64,000 bases of DNA from Bacillota bacterium (GTDB lineage Bacteria > Bacillota > Clostridia > Peptostreptococcales > Anaerovoracaceae). Location: positions 1-64,000 of the forward strand of contig JALEJU010000028.1 of the NCBI GenBank assembly GCA_022769485.1, written 5' to 3'. A program made the translations under genes and the position numbers. Shown piece after piece: positions 24,541-34,456 of the stretch; position 1 is the first letter of the stretch; the number at the start of each line of letters is the position of its first letter. The notes beneath the pieces were generated by a model. It ran no database searches. It was not told where the DNA came from and saw nothing but the letters and a program-made list of their open reading frames with translations.

Positions 24541-26073
24541 ATGAAATTAAGCGAATTGTTAAAAGACAGCGGCGTGCTTTGTCCTGCTGAAATACAGAAT
24601 AAGGAACTTACCGGAATCGAGTACGATTCCAGAAAGATTCAATCCGGGAATTTGTTCGTCTGTCTTACAGGGGAACATACTGACGGCGCGGTGTATGCAG
24701 CGGATGCGGAGTTTCGGGGGGCGGCTGCGGTGTTGGCGGAAGAGTCTCTCAGCGATTTATCGGTGCCTGTACTGCACACGGAAGACAGCCGCCGGGCGCT
24801 CTCGATTTTGGCGGCCAATTTTTACGGCCGGCCGTCGCAGAAACTGCGTATGTTCGGCGTAACCGGAACAAACGGGAAAACCACAGTATCGTATATGGTT
24901 CGCGCGGCCTTAGAGGCAGACGGGAAAACCTGCGGATTGGTAGGTACGGTAGGGTATCATACAGGAAAACGCCGCCTGGAAAGCGGCCGGACTACACCGG
25001 AATCCCGAGATTTGCAGGAACTTTTAAGTAAAATGCTGGAAGACGGAGCAGACTGCTGTTCTATGGAGGTTTCTTCTCATGCTCTGGATTTGGGGCGGGT
25101 CAGAAACGTTCGGTTCGATTATGGCATTTTTACAAATTTAACGCAGGATCATATGGATTTTCATAAAGATTGGGAAGCCTATTATCAGGCGAAGAAAAAG
25201 CTGTTTTACCTGGCAGAAAAAGGAGCCTGCATCAATACAGACGATCCGGCAGGCGCCAGACTGCTGGAGGAACTGAAAAAGGAATATGAGGAGAACGGAC
25301 GAAACCTTGTTTCGTATTCTCTGAAAGATCGGAATGCCGATTTCTTCGGAGAAATTGCGAATCTGGGCGAGAAGGGTTCCGTTTTGAAAATAGAAAAACG
25401 GGGAATCGAATTGGGGAAAATAGAGGTTCGGATACCGGGACGGTTTATGGCGTGCAACGCTCTGGCCGCCGCCGCCTGCTGCGAAGTGGCAGGCGTTCCT
25501 TTCTGCGCTGTGCAGAAGGGAATCGGAGCGCTGAAAGGGGTTCCGGGACGGCTGGAACGCGTCCCCAACGATCTGGGCATTTCTATATACATTGATTTTG
25601 CCCATACGCCGGACGCCGTGGAACACGTCCTGGAGGCGGCGAACGAAATGGCAGGTCCCGACCGGCGGATCCTGACCGTGTTTGGCTGCGGGGGCGACCG
25701 GGATCGGGAAAAGCGTCCTATGATGGGAAAAGCCGCGGGTATAAACAGCGATTATTGTATTGTGACCAGCGATAACCCCAGAAATGAAAAGCAGGAAGAA
25801 ATTTCTGCGGCGATTGAAGAGGGACTTTATGAAACGGACTGCTCCTATGAGTCCATTCCGGATCGCAGACAGGCCATACGGCGTGCACTGGAATTGGCGG
25901 AGCCGGGAGATTTTATCCTTTTGCTTGGGAAGGGACATGAAGAAGGGCAGACTATAGGGGGCAGTACCGTATATTTTAACGATAAAGAGACCGTTTTGGA
26001 ACTCCTTCGGGATCCGGCTCTGAAAGATAAAACAGCGTGCGGAGAAGACCGTTTCTCTGCTGAAAGGATTTAG
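24541..26073 (+). CDS. murE: UDP-MurNAc-tripeptide synthetase, meso-DAP adding
   Basis: The 510-residue Mur ligase has the ATP loop GTNGKT at 109-114 and DNPR at 411-414; the latter motif marks specificity for meso-diaminopimelate over lysine. It adds the third stem residue to UDP-MurNAc-Ala-Glu. AAGGAGG-type ribosome site precedes ATG. murF begins one base after its stop, so the two are coupled. Confidence 0.96.
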   Translation: MKLSELLKDSGVLCPAEIQNKELTGIEYDSRKIQSGNLFVCLTGEHTDGAVYAADAEFRGAAAVLAEESLSDLSVPVLHTEDSRRALSILAANFYGRPSQKLRMFGVTGTNGKTTVSYMVRAALEADGKTCGLVGTVGYHTGKRRLESGRTTPESRDLQELLSKMLEDGADCCSMEVSSHALDLGRVRNVRFDYGIFTNLTQDHMDFHKDWEAYYQAKKKLFYLAEKGACINTDDPAGARLLEELKKEYEENGRNLVSYSLKDRNADFFGEIANLGEKGSVLKIEKRGIELGKIEVRIPGRFMACNALAAAACCEVAGVPFCAVQKGIGALKGVPGRLERVPNDLGISIYIDFAHTPDAVEHVLEAANEMAGPDRRILTVFGCGGDRDREKRPMMGKAAGINSDYCIVTSDNPRNEKQEEISAAIEEGLYETDCSYESIPDRRQAIRRALELAEPGDFILLLGKGHEEGQTIGGSTVYFNDKETVLELLRDPALKDKTACGEDRFSAERI

Positions 26074-26074
26074 C

Positions 26075-27511
26075 ATGCAGGCGATCACAGCATACGACAT
26101 TGCGAAAGCAGCCTCCGGTGTTTTGATGACGGGAAACGGCGATGTGCCGGTTACCGGCATGACTTTGGACTCCCGCTGCGTAAAACCGGGTGACCTTTTT
26201 GTAGCGATTCCCGGAGAACGGTGCGACGGTCATGATTTTGCAGCGAAAGCCATCGAAGACGGCTGCAGTGCTGTTCTGATTTCATCCAGACGGGACGAAG
26301 CGGCCGTGGCGGCTTTGAAAAACGGCGCAGCTTTGATTAAGGTGGCTGACACGCAGCAGGCGCTTTTAGATTTAGCGGAATGGTATTTATCCCAATTTCC
26401 GGCATTGATTCGCATCGGCGTCACGGGAAGCGTGGGGAAGACCGGAACAAAAGAGATGCTTCGGCATATTTTTGAAGAAAAATACCGTACAATCTGTACG
26501 GAAGGGAATCATAATAATCTGCTGGGGATGCCTATGACGGCTCTGCATGTGGACGCGGATACGGAGGCGGCTATTTTTGAAATGGGCATGGACTGCTTTG
26601 GGGAGGTGCATGCCATGGCGAAGGTGGCCAGGCCGCAGGCGGGGCTGATTACCAACATCGGCGTTTCCCATATGGAATCTCTGGGAAGCCGGGAGAATAT
26701 CCGGAAAGCGAAGCTGGAGATGACGGATTTCTTTGATTCGAATTGTACTCTAATTTTAAATCGGGATAACGACCTCCTGGCGGATTTCCTGGATCATGTT
26801 GCCGATCGGACGGCATATAAAATCGTAACGGGGGGCAGAACCGAACCTCGTACGGATGAGGATTTGATAATAGAAGATCTGGAAGATTTCGGGGCGGACG
26901 GAATTTCCTTTGTCCTGCGCCGGGGCGGAAATCCGGGAGAAACGCAGCGGTTTCGCCTTCCTCTGCCCGGAAAGCACAATGCCTGCAATGCTTCCCTTGC
27001 AGTGGCGGCAGGGCTTGCGTTCGGGATTTCTATGAAGGAAGCGGCAGCAGGGTTGGAAAAACTGAAGGAGGCGGATAAACGTCTGCGGGTGCAGCAGGCG
27101 GGACAGATTCTTCTTATTGATGATACTTATAACGCCAGTCCTGATTCCATGCGGGCAGGACTGGATGTTCTGGCGAGTCTGGCCGCGAAGCGGAAAATCG
27201 CGCTTTTGGGCGATATGCTGGACTTGGGCAGCGATACGGATCGTTTCCACAAGGAGGTCGGCGAATACGCGGCAGCCCGGGGCGTTAGCGTGCTCTGGAC
27301 ACTGGGAGAAAAAGCTCGGTTTATGGCAGAGGGCGCAGCCGAAAGTAATCCCGGCGCAGAGGTGCGGCATTTTTCAGATAGAGAGGAAATGAAAACGAAG
27401 CTGCAAGCCTTGGTAAAGGAAGGAGACGCCGTACTGGTCAAAGGCTCTCGAGCCATGGCCATGGAGGAAATGGCGGAGATCATAAAACAATTACAGCAGA
27501 CAAAGGAGTAG
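26075..27511 (+). CDS. murF: UDP-MurNAc-tripeptide D-alanyl-D-alanine ligase
   Basis: The 478-residue ligase shows the MurF form of the P-loop, GVTGSVGKTGTKE, then EGNHNNLLGMP and the C-terminal LIDDTYNASPDSM, all MurF hallmarks. It completes the UDP-MurNAc-pentapeptide. It starts one base after murE. Confidence 0.96.
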   Translation: MQAITAYDIAKAASGVLMTGNGDVPVTGMTLDSRCVKPGDLFVAIPGERCDGHDFAAKAIEDGCSAVLISSRRDEAAVAALKNGAALIKVADTQQALLDLAEWYLSQFPALIRIGVTGSVGKTGTKEMLRHIFEEKYRTICTEGNHNNLLGMPMTALHVDADTEAAIFEMGMDCFGEVHAMAKVARPQAGLITNIGVSHMESLGSRENIRKAKLEMTDFFDSNCTLILNRDNDLLADFLDHVADRTAYKIVTGGRTEPRTDEDLIIEDLEDFGADGISFVLRRGGNPGETQRFRLPLPGKHNACNASLAVAAGLAFGISMKEAAAGLEKLKEADKRLRVQQAGQILLIDDTYNASPDSMRAGLDVLASLAAKRKIALLGDMLDLGSDTDRFHKEVGEYAAARGVSVLWTLGEKARFMAEGAAESNPGAEVRHFSDREEMKTKLQALVKEGDAVLVKGSRAMAMEEMAEIIKQLQQTKE

Positions 27512-27518
27512 AGCACAC

Positions 27519-28478
27519 ATGGAATATAAGCAGATTATTTTACCGGCATTTATAGCGTTAGCGGTTACTCTGGCATTGACTCCTGTTTTGATTTCTATAT
27601 TGAAAAAGATCAAAGCGGGACAAAGTATTCGGGAAGAAGGCCCTCAGTCTCATATGTCAAAATCCGGTACGCCTACTATGGGCGGAATTGCTATTATTGC
27701 TGCGGCGGTGGTCGCCTGTCTGATCGCGGGGCCTGTCAATTCCGATATGATTATGGTTTTGCTGGCCTTCGGCGCATTCGGATTTCTGGGGTTTCTGGAT
27801 GATTTCGTAAAGGTGGCCATGAAGCGGAACCTGGGGTTGACCGCAAAGCAAAAACTGGTTCTGCAGATTATTATCGCCGTGGTTCTGGCGGTTTATCAAG
27901 CAAAAACATCTGCTTACGGCACCACGGTGTTCATTCCTTTCATAAACGAATATTTGGATTTTGGAATCCTTTATATTCCGTTTATCGTTTTTGTGGTAGT
28001 GGCTATGGCTAACGCGGTGAATCTGACGGACGGTCTGGACGGTTTGGCCTCCGGTGTGACCATGATTGTGGCGCTGTTTCTGGCATTGGTAGGCGCAAGC
28101 TTTAATTTCCATGCCCCCGGTGTATTCTGTGCCGCGCTGGTGGGAGCCTGCTTGGGATTCTTGGTGTACAACAAGAACCCTGCAAAGGTCTTTATGGGAG
28201 ATACGGGGTCTCTGGCATTGGGCGGAGGAATTGCCGCGGCGGCGATCTTAATGAACATTGAGCTGCTGCTTCCCATCGTAGGCGGGATTTATGTAGCGGA
28301 AGCGCTTTCGGTAATTCTGCAGGTTCTCTATTTTAAGAAAACCGGCGGAAAGCGGCTTTTTAAAATGGCGCCTCTTCATCACCATTTCGAACTGTGCGGC
28401 TGGAAGGAAGTAAAAGTCGTGGCCGTATTCTGGATTGTGACTTTGCTGCTCTGTATTGCCGGCCTTTTGGCGGTATAA
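27519..28478 (+). CDS. mraY: Phospho-MurNAc-pentapeptide transferase (lipid I synthase)
   Basis: The 319-residue, roughly ten-helix membrane enzyme carries LDDFVK, NLTDGLDGLASG and FMGDTGSLALGG, plus the histidine motif APLHHHFE. These hold the magnesium and UDP-MurNAc-pentapeptide for transfer to undecaprenyl phosphate. AAAGGAG precedes ATG, 7 bases after murF. Confidence 0.97.
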   Translation: MEYKQIILPAFIALAVTLALTPVLISILKKIKAGQSIREEGPQSHMSKSGTPTMGGIAIIAAAVVACLIAGPVNSDMIMVLLAFGAFGFLGFLDDFVKVAMKRNLGLTAKQKLVLQIIIAVVLAVYQAKTSAYGTTVFIPFINEYLDFGILYIPFIVFVVVAMANAVNLTDGLDGLASGVTMIVALFLALVGASFNFHAPGVFCAALVGACLGFLVYNKNPAKVFMGDTGSLALGGGIAAAAILMNIELLLPIVGGIYVAEALSVILQVLYFKKTGGKRLFKMAPLHHHFELCGWKEVKVVAVFWIVTLLLCIAGLLAV

Positions 28479-28542
28479 TATTTGTGTGCAGTGGCGGATG
28501 TGAGTTTATCTGCTTTGATAACACAGGAGAGAAGGGATTAGA

Positions 28543-29910
28543 ATGAGATTTGATTTTAAAGATAAAACAGTGCTGGTTGTGGGATTGGGAAAATCCGGGA
28601 TCGCGGCTGCAGAGGCTCTTTTAAAGCAGGGGGCAAAAGTAACCGTATATGACCGGAAGCAGGAAGGTGAAATGGAGCCTACTTTAGTTCAGTTTTTCAA
28701 AAATCAGAAAGCGGACTGCTGTTTCGGGGAACATCCTGCTGATCTGACACGTTTTGAGTTCCTTGTTATGAGTCCTGGCGTGCCTTTGGATACGCCTTTT
28801 GTAGCCAAAGCGGCGGAGCTGGGCGCCAAGCTGATCAGCGAAGTGGAACTGGCGTATTTGATGAGCGACTGCAAGTATGCAGCGATTACAGGAACCAACG
28901 GCAAGACCACAACTACGACTTTGACCGGTGAGATTTTTCAGGCGGCGGGACGTTATTCAGAGATCGTGGGAAATGTGGGAGTGGCGGTAGTATCCAAAGC
29001 CGTCGCAGTTCCGGCCTCTGCGTGGATGATAACGGAGTGCAGCAGTTTTCAGCTGGAAACCACTCATGAATTTCATCCTGCGGTGTCGGCGATTCTGAAT
29101 ATTACGCCCGATCACATGAACCGGCACAAGACTATGGAAAATTACGCTGCGGCCAAGGCCAGGGTTTTTGCCAATCAGACAGAGTCTGATTATGCCGTTT
29201 TAAATAAAGACGATCCGGAGACATGGAAACTGGCGGCGGGCTGCAGGGCTGAAGTAGTGCCGTTCAGCCGGAAAGAAGAATTGGATTTCGGGGCTTATGT
29301 AAAGGACGGCGTGATCGTTATCCGGGATAAGCAAGGAATTGTTTGGGAAATCTGCAAGGCGGAAGATCTGATCATTCCCGGCGCTCACAATTTGGAAAAT
29401 GCTCTGGCAGCTGCGGCTATGGCCTTTTTCTCGGGAATCGGCTCGGATGTAATCGGAAAAACGCTGCGGGAATTCCAAGGGGTGGAACACCGTATGGAAT
29501 TTGTGGATGAAATCGACGGCGTTCGTTTTGTAAACGATTCCAAAGGAACAAACCCGGACGCTTCTATTAAAGCTTTGGAAGCCATCGACGGCGGCATTGT
29601 GCTGATTGCGGGAGGATACGACAAGGGCTCGGATTATGAAGAATTAATCGGCGCGTTTCAGGGGAAAGTAAAGGCTATGATGCTTTTGGGCAAAACGGCG
29701 CCTAAAATTCAGGAAGCGGCGTTGAAAGCCGGGTTTACGAATATAACGCTGTGCAGGAATATGGAGGAATGCGTGAAAAAAGGATTTGCGGCCGCCCGGC
29801 CGGGCGATACGGTTCTCCTTTCACCTGCCTGCGCAAGCTGGGATATGTACACCTGCTTTGAACAGAGAGGCGAGCATTTTAAAGAATGCGTCAACAAACT
29901 GGCGGAATAA
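28543..29910 (+). CDS. murD: UDP-MurNAc-alanine D-glutamate ligase
   Basis: The 455-residue ligase has a Rossmann-like N-terminal domain (VVGLGKSGIAAAEAL), the ATP loop TGTNGKTTTT, and C-terminal VRFVNDSKGTNPDAS and LSPACASWDMY, diagnostic for MurD. It adds D-glutamate to UDP-MurNAc-alanine in the cytosol. Confidence 0.96.
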   Translation: MRFDFKDKTVLVVGLGKSGIAAAEALLKQGAKVTVYDRKQEGEMEPTLVQFFKNQKADCCFGEHPADLTRFEFLVMSPGVPLDTPFVAKAAELGAKLISEVELAYLMSDCKYAAITGTNGKTTTTTLTGEIFQAAGRYSEIVGNVGVAVVSKAVAVPASAWMITECSSFQLETTHEFHPAVSAILNITPDHMNRHKTMENYAAAKARVFANQTESDYAVLNKDDPETWKLAAGCRAEVVPFSRKEELDFGAYVKDGVIVIRDKQGIVWEICKAEDLIIPGAHNLENALAAAAMAFFSGIGSDVIGKTLREFQGVEHRMEFVDEIDGVRFVNDSKGTNPDASIKALEAIDGGIVLIAGGYDKGSDYEELIGAFQGKVKAMMLLGKTAPKIQEAALKAGFTNITLCRNMEECVKKGFAAARPGDTVLLSPACASWDMYTCFEQRGEHFKECVNKLAE

Positions 29911-29935
29911 CGGGAGCAGTAAAGGAGTCGTTTGA

Positions 29936-31081
29936 GTGGAAGAGCTTACACTTGCAGCGAAGAAAAAGAATAAACGAAAGATGAAAGCGGGGGATTTTTT
30001 CTTCTTTGTTCTGGTCATGGGGCTGGTTATCTTCGGCGTTATTATGGTGTTCAGCGCCAGCTACTATACTTCAATCAGTGAAACGGGGAACCCTTACGCA
30101 TATTTGAAATCCGATTTGATGTGGGCGGTGCTGGGGCTGATTGTCATGCTGTTTTTAACCGTGTTCGATTATCGGATTTATTATCGTTTTGCACCCTGGA
30201 TTCTGGGAATCAGTCTGTTTCTTCTGGTGCTGCTGCTGATTCCTCATGTGGGGCTGGAGCGGAACGGCGCTGTGCGATGGCTGGGCGTTGAAGGATTTCC
30301 GATTACCATCATGCCGGGGGAATTTGCGAAAATCTTCGCTATTATTTTCGTGGCATGGTTTCTGGCAAAGGATCCCTCCCGGATTCGTTCTTTTAAGAGA
30401 GGAATTCTGCCCCTGATGGCGCTGTGCGGCGTGTATTTCGCACTGATTATCAAACAGCCCAACCTGTCTACGGCTTTGACGATCTGCATGATTATCGTTG
30501 GAATTATGTTTGTAGCAGGATTGCGGTGGATTTATCTGGGCGGTATGGCCGGACTTGGCATCGCAGGTATTCTGTTTATGATTTTGACGGATGAAGAAGG
30601 CTACCGCATGAAGCGGCTTTTAAGCTTTCAGGATCCTTTCGCGGATCCCCAGGGAACCGGGTGGCAGGTAATACAGTCTCTGTATGCTCTGGGCACCGGC
30701 GGCCTGACAGGTGTAGGGCTGGGCAAGAGCATTCAGAAAACGCTGTATTTACCGGAGCCGCAGAACGATTTTATTTTTGCCATTATAGGCGAGGAATTGG
30801 GGTATGTGGGGTGTTTGCTCCTGATTTTGGCTTATGTGGTATTGATCTGGCGGTGTATTCATATCGCGTTAAACGCACCCGATATGTTCAGTATGCTTCT
30901 GGCTTCCGGAATTACGATTATGATCGGTGTGCAGGTATTGATGAATATTGCTGTAGCTACCTCGTCTATGCCGCCTACCGGTGTGACGCTGCCGTTTGTA
31001 AGCTACGGAGGAAACGCTCTGCTGCTGTTTATGGGGTCGGCGGGGATTATGCTGAATATATCCAGGCATTCGTCGGTATAG
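29936..31081 (+). CDS. ftsW: SEDS peptidoglycan glycosyltransferase (FtsW/SpoVE)
   Basis: The 381-residue membrane protein has about ten helices and the SEDS motifs QPNLSTAL, YALGTGGLTGVGLGKS, QNDFIFAIIGEELGY and a final PPTGVTLPFVSYGG. It polymerises lipid II together with a class B PBP, here probably the PBP encoded at 22462. The GTG start follows AAAGGAG by 8 bases. As with the PBP, the division (FtsW) and sporulation (SpoVE) roles cannot be told apart from sequence alone. Confidence 0.92.
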   Translation: MEELTLAAKKKNKRKMKAGDFFFFVLVMGLVIFGVIMVFSASYYTSISETGNPYAYLKSDLMWAVLGLIVMLFLTVFDYRIYYRFAPWILGISLFLLVLLLIPHVGLERNGAVRWLGVEGFPITIMPGEFAKIFAIIFVAWFLAKDPSRIRSFKRGILPLMALCGVYFALIIKQPNLSTALTICMIIVGIMFVAGLRWIYLGGMAGLGIAGILFMILTDEEGYRMKRLLSFQDPFADPQGTGWQVIQSLYALGTGGLTGVGLGKSIQKTLYLPEPQNDFIFAIIGEELGYVGCLLLILAYVVLIWRCIHIALNAPDMFSMLLASGITIMIGVQVLMNIAVATSSMPPTGVTLPFVSYGGNALLLFMGSAGIMLNISRHSSV

Positions 31082-31123
31082 GGAAGCGCGGGCGCTTTGG
31101 CTGAACTTTGGAGGAATGACGTT

Positions 31124-32221
31124 ATGAAGGTGATTATGACCGGTGGAGGGACCGGCGGCCACATCTATCCGGCCGTAGCAATAGCTGATAAAATCAAAAG
31201 GAAAAATCCCGATGCTGAGATTCTCTTTGTGGGAACCGAGAAAGGTATGGAAAAAGAGCTGGTGCCTAAAAGCGGGTATCCTATCCGCTTTATTACGGTC
31301 AGCGGGTTTGACCGGAAGCGTCTCTGGCGGAATGTGAAGACCCTTCGGGACGCACTGAAAGGGACGCGGCAGGCGAACCGGATTTTGGATGAATTTAATC
31401 CGGATATGGTAATCGGAACCGGCGGCTATGTGTGCGGCCCTATGGTAAGGGCGGCGCATAAAAAGGGGATTCCTACATACATCCATGAGCAGAATGCGTT
31501 TCCGGGAATGACGAATAAAATGCTGGAAAAGTATGTGGATCGGGTGTTTCTGGCCTTTCGGGAAGCGGGCAAATATTTTAAACGGAAAGAAAAGCTGGTG
31601 GTTACGGGGAATCCCATCCGAAAGCACTTTCTTACAGCCGGGGTAGTAGACTATCGAAAAAAGCTTGGAATTGACAAAAAGGATTTTGTCCTGCTGTGTT
31701 TCGGCGGGAGCCGCGGAGCCGGAAGAATTAACTCTTCGATGCTGGAAATCATTCCCGCTTTGAACAAAGAGCCGGGGATGCGAATCGTCTTTATTACAGG
31801 AAAGGCATATCATGATAAAATACGCAGCAAACTGAAAGAACAGGGAGTGGACTTGGCAAACGGAAAGGTTACTCTGCTGCCCTACGCGGATAATATCCAT
31901 GAGTATATGTTCGCTGCGGATTTGATCGTCAGCCGTTCCGGTGCCCTGACAATTTCCGAAATTACAGCCTGCGGCAAAGCTTCGATTCTGATTCCTTCCC
32001 CAAACGTTACGGGAAATCATCAATATTTTAATGCAAAAGTAGTAGCTGACCGGGGAGGGGCTGTTTTAATGGAAGAAAGCGAATTGTCTTCCGAAAAGCT
32101 GATAGGAACCATTCTGCGGCTGAAAAACAATAAGGAAATTCTGAACCGTATGAGTCAGGCCAGCCTGCAGGCCGGCAAGACTGACGCGGTGGATATCATC
32201 TATGATAATTTACAAATCTGA
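31124..32221 (+). CDS. murG: UDP-GlcNAc:lipid I GlcNAc transferase
   Basis: The 365-residue GT28 enzyme opens with MTGGGTGGHIYPA, the lipid-contact loop of MurG, and has the C-terminal RSGALTISEITACGKASILIPSP (cited in parts: RSGALTISE, GKASILIPSP). It makes lipid II at the inner membrane face. ATG at 31124 is favoured by GGAGGA 8 bases upstream; an earlier in-frame TTG at 31097 would add 9 atypical residues. Confidence 0.96.
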   Translation: MKVIMTGGGTGGHIYPAVAIADKIKRKNPDAEILFVGTEKGMEKELVPKSGYPIRFITVSGFDRKRLWRNVKTLRDALKGTRQANRILDEFNPDMVIGTGGYVCGPMVRAAHKKGIPTYIHEQNAFPGMTNKMLEKYVDRVFLAFREAGKYFKRKEKLVVTGNPIRKHFLTAGVVDYRKKLGIDKKDFVLLCFGGSRGAGRINSSMLEIIPALNKEPGMRIVFITGKAYHDKIRSKLKEQGVDLANGKVTLLPYADNIHEYMFAADLIVSRSGALTISEITACGKASILIPSPNVTGNHQYFNAKVVADRGGAVLMEESELSSEKLIGTILRLKNNKEILNRMSQASLQAGKTDAVDIIYDNLQI

Positions 32222-32275
32222 CGGATCTGCGGGAAAAAATGAAAGCAGGATTTATATAGAGTTTTTGTAAGGCTT

Positions 32276-32315
32276 GGGCTTTGCGGCGAGGCTGATTAAA
32301 GCTGCTGCGGAGCCC
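32276..32315 (+). other. Stem-loop in the murG-murA gap
   Basis: GGGCT-TT-GCGGC (32276-32287) pairs with GCTGC-GG-AGCCC (32304-32315), with wobble pairs, around a 16-base loop. No T-run follows. Together with the small hairpin at 32351 it makes the 207-base murG-murA gap a structured leader. Confidence 0.35.
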
Positions 32316-32350
32316 GATTCGGTGACGGTTCTTAGCGCCTGTGCTTGAGG

Positions 32351-32367
32351 CGGCAAGAGCCGTTTTT
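32351..32367 (+). terminator. Weak terminator-like hairpin before murA
   Basis: CGGC-AAGA-GCCG followed by TTTTT. The stem is only four bases, so strength is doubtful. It lies about 60 bases before the murA start. Confidence 0.3.
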
Positions 32368-32428
32368 CTTCTTTGTCACCTTTTTGTTTCCGGCACATAT
32401 GCTGATAGAACAGGAGGTGGCATTTGCT

Positions 32429-33688
32429 TTGGAATTATATCGAATAAAAGGCGGAAAGCGGTTATTTGGTACATACAAGCTGTCCGGGGCGAAAAACGCG
32501 GTGCTTCCCATCTTGGCGGCTACGCTGCTTTCAGGGGCGGAAAGCCGAATCGTCAACTGTCCGGATTTGAGCGATACGGAGGCTATGTTTCGGCTGCTGC
32601 GTCAAACCGGCTGCAGTGTGAGGCGGGAAGGTGAAGCCGCAGTTGTAAATTCAAATATACTGCGGTCTTCGGAACTGTCCGCGTCTCTTATGAATTCCAT
32701 GCGTTCTTCTGTTTTTTTGCTGGGGCCGCTTCTGGCTCGCTGCGGGCAGGTTACTTTAAGCGATCCGGGGGGATGTAATATCGGAGTTCGCCCCATTGAT
32801 TTTCATCTGAACGCTTTAAAGCAAATGGGAGCGGAAATCGTAAAGAAAGAGAGTGCCCTGGTTTGCAGGGCTCAAAAACTGCGGGGGGCGGATTTGAGGC
32901 TGCCGTTTCCCAGCGTGGGGGCTACGGAGAATCTGCTGATGGCGGCAGTTTTTGCAGAGGGAGAAACCCGAATCCGAAATGCGGCCCGAGAACCGGAAAT
33001 TGTTGATTTGCAAAACTTCCTGAAAACCTGCGGAGCAGAAATCCGGGGAGCCGGGAGCGGGGAAATTCTCGTAAGGGGTACGGAAACGCCGCTTCAAGAT
33101 GCGGAGTACAGCGTAATGCCGGATCGGATAGAGGGCGGTACGATTCTCCTGGCTGCGGCCGCCGCAGGAGGGGATGTTTTGATTGAAAATGCCGTTCCCG
33201 GGCATTTGATGAGCCTCCTTTCTCTTTTGGAGCGCAGCGGATGTGAAATTCAAAGGGAATCCGGCAGCGTGCGGCTGAAAGCGGCGGAACGCCTGCGGGC
33301 AGCCGGATATGTGGAAACACGGCCATATCCGGGGTTTCCCACGGATTTGCAGTCCCCGTTTCTGACCGTTATGAGCCTCGCGGATGGGCAGACCGAAATA
33401 CGGGAAACCATATTTGAAAATCGGTTTAAGGCGGCGGAGCAGCTGAAGCGAATGGGAGCCCGGATTGAAATAAAAGGGCAGCGGGCAAGCGTCACAGGAG
33501 TGGAGAAACTGTCCGGAGCCAGAGTGCGAGCACAGGATCTTCGGGGAGGAGCCGCTTTAGTATTGGCGGGTCTTGCGGCAGAAGGCGAAACAATTGTAGA
33601 AAACATTTGCCATATAGATAGGGGATATGATAAATTTGAAGTAGCGCTTTCTCACTTGGGCGCAGAGATTGAACGAATGAAGGAATGA
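32429..33688 (+). CDS. murA: UDP-GlcNAc 1-carboxyvinyltransferase
   Basis: The 419-residue enzyme has SGAKNAVLPIL near the start, the catalytic Cys116 in PGGCNIGVRPID (target of fosfomycin), and GFPTDLQSP. It transfers enolpyruvate from PEP to UDP-GlcNAc, the first committed step of peptidoglycan synthesis. A TTG at 32429 is chosen: AGGAGG lies about 11 bases before it and it yields the canonical MELYRIKGGKRLFG opening. The in-frame ATG at 32345 would add a Phe-rich head not seen in MurA. It replaces the murB often found here. Confidence 0.94.
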   Translation: MELYRIKGGKRLFGTYKLSGAKNAVLPILAATLLSGAESRIVNCPDLSDTEAMFRLLRQTGCSVRREGEAAVVNSNILRSSELSASLMNSMRSSVFLLGPLLARCGQVTLSDPGGCNIGVRPIDFHLNALKQMGAEIVKKESALVCRAQKLRGADLRLPFPSVGATENLLMAAVFAEGETRIRNAAREPEIVDLQNFLKTCGAEIRGAGSGEILVRGTETPLQDAEYSVMPDRIEGGTILLAAAAAGGDVLIENAVPGHLMSLLSLLERSGCEIQRESGSVRLKAAERLRAAGYVETRPYPGFPTDLQSPFLTVMSLADGQTEIRETIFENRFKAAEQLKRMGARIEIKGQRASVTGVEKLSGARVRAQDLRGGAALVLAGLAAEGETIVENICHIDRGYDKFEVALSHLGAEIERMKE

Positions 33689-34437
33689 AAGAAATGCAAC
33701 CGGAAAAACCCAGAAAGAAAAAGAGAAGAAGAAAAAAACATTTCTTCTTGAATCTGATTTTAGTTATCCTGCTGTCGGCGGGGGTGATCGGGTTTTTGAA
33801 TACTTCTTTTTTTGATATACAGCAGATTAAAGTGTCCGGAAACTCTTATTATACATCGGAGCAGGTTTTGGATCTGGCCAAGGCGAAGACGGGAGGAAAT
33901 TTGTTCCGAACAAAGCTGTCTTCCTGGAAAGACCGTTTGCTGCAGGATCCTTATATAAAAACAGTGAAAATTTCCAGGCGTCTTCCGGATACCGTAAAGA
34001 TCGCGGTGAAAGAGCGGGCGGAATATGCGGCGATTCCCTACTCCGACAGTTATGTTATCATCGACAGAGACGCGCTGGTTCTCCGCCAGAGCGAGGTGGC
34101 GCCGGCAGTTCCTATTCTTATAGGGTTTACGTTGTCCAATATTGAGCCGGGAACCGCCTTAAAAGTAGAAGAAAACGGGATACTGACCAAAACCATGAAG
34201 CTGTTGAAATATACGGAAAAAAATGAGGTGTATTTTAAAAAAATAGAGGTTTCGCCGGTTACGGTAAGGGCTTATATTTACGATTCGCTGGTTTGCGAAG
34301 GTACGCCGGCCAATATGATGGAAAATATGGACGGCCTGCGGGAAGTGATTTACGATCTGTACACGAAGGGAATCGAGCGGGGCACCATCACCATCGGCGC
34401 CGACGATTATTTTTCCTTCAGTCCGGATATCGAATAA
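33685..34437 (+). CDS. divIB: Cell division protein DivIB/FtsQ
   Basis: The 250-residue bitopic protein has a very basic cytosolic tail (KPRKKKRRRKKH), one helix (FFLNLILVILLSAGVIGFL), a POTRA domain (FDIQQIKVSGNSYYTSEQVL) and a beta domain (RLPDTVKIAVKERAEYAAI). It scaffolds the FtsL-DivIC complex at the septum. Its ATG overlaps the murA stop in ATGA, a sign of translational coupling. Confidence 0.93.
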   Translation: MKEMQPEKPRKKKRRRKKHFFLNLILVILLSAGVIGFLNTSFFDIQQIKVSGNSYYTSEQVLDLAKAKTGGNLFRTKLSSWKDRLLQDPYIKTVKISRRLPDTVKIAVKERAEYAAIPYSDSYVIIDRDALVLRQSEVAPAVPILIGFTLSNIEPGTALKVEENGILTKTMKLLKYTEKNEVYFKKIEVSPVTVRAYIYDSLVCEGTPANMMENMDGLREVIYDLYTKGIERGTITIGADDYFSFSPDIE

Positions 34438-34456
34438 AAGTGGGGGATACGAAAGA

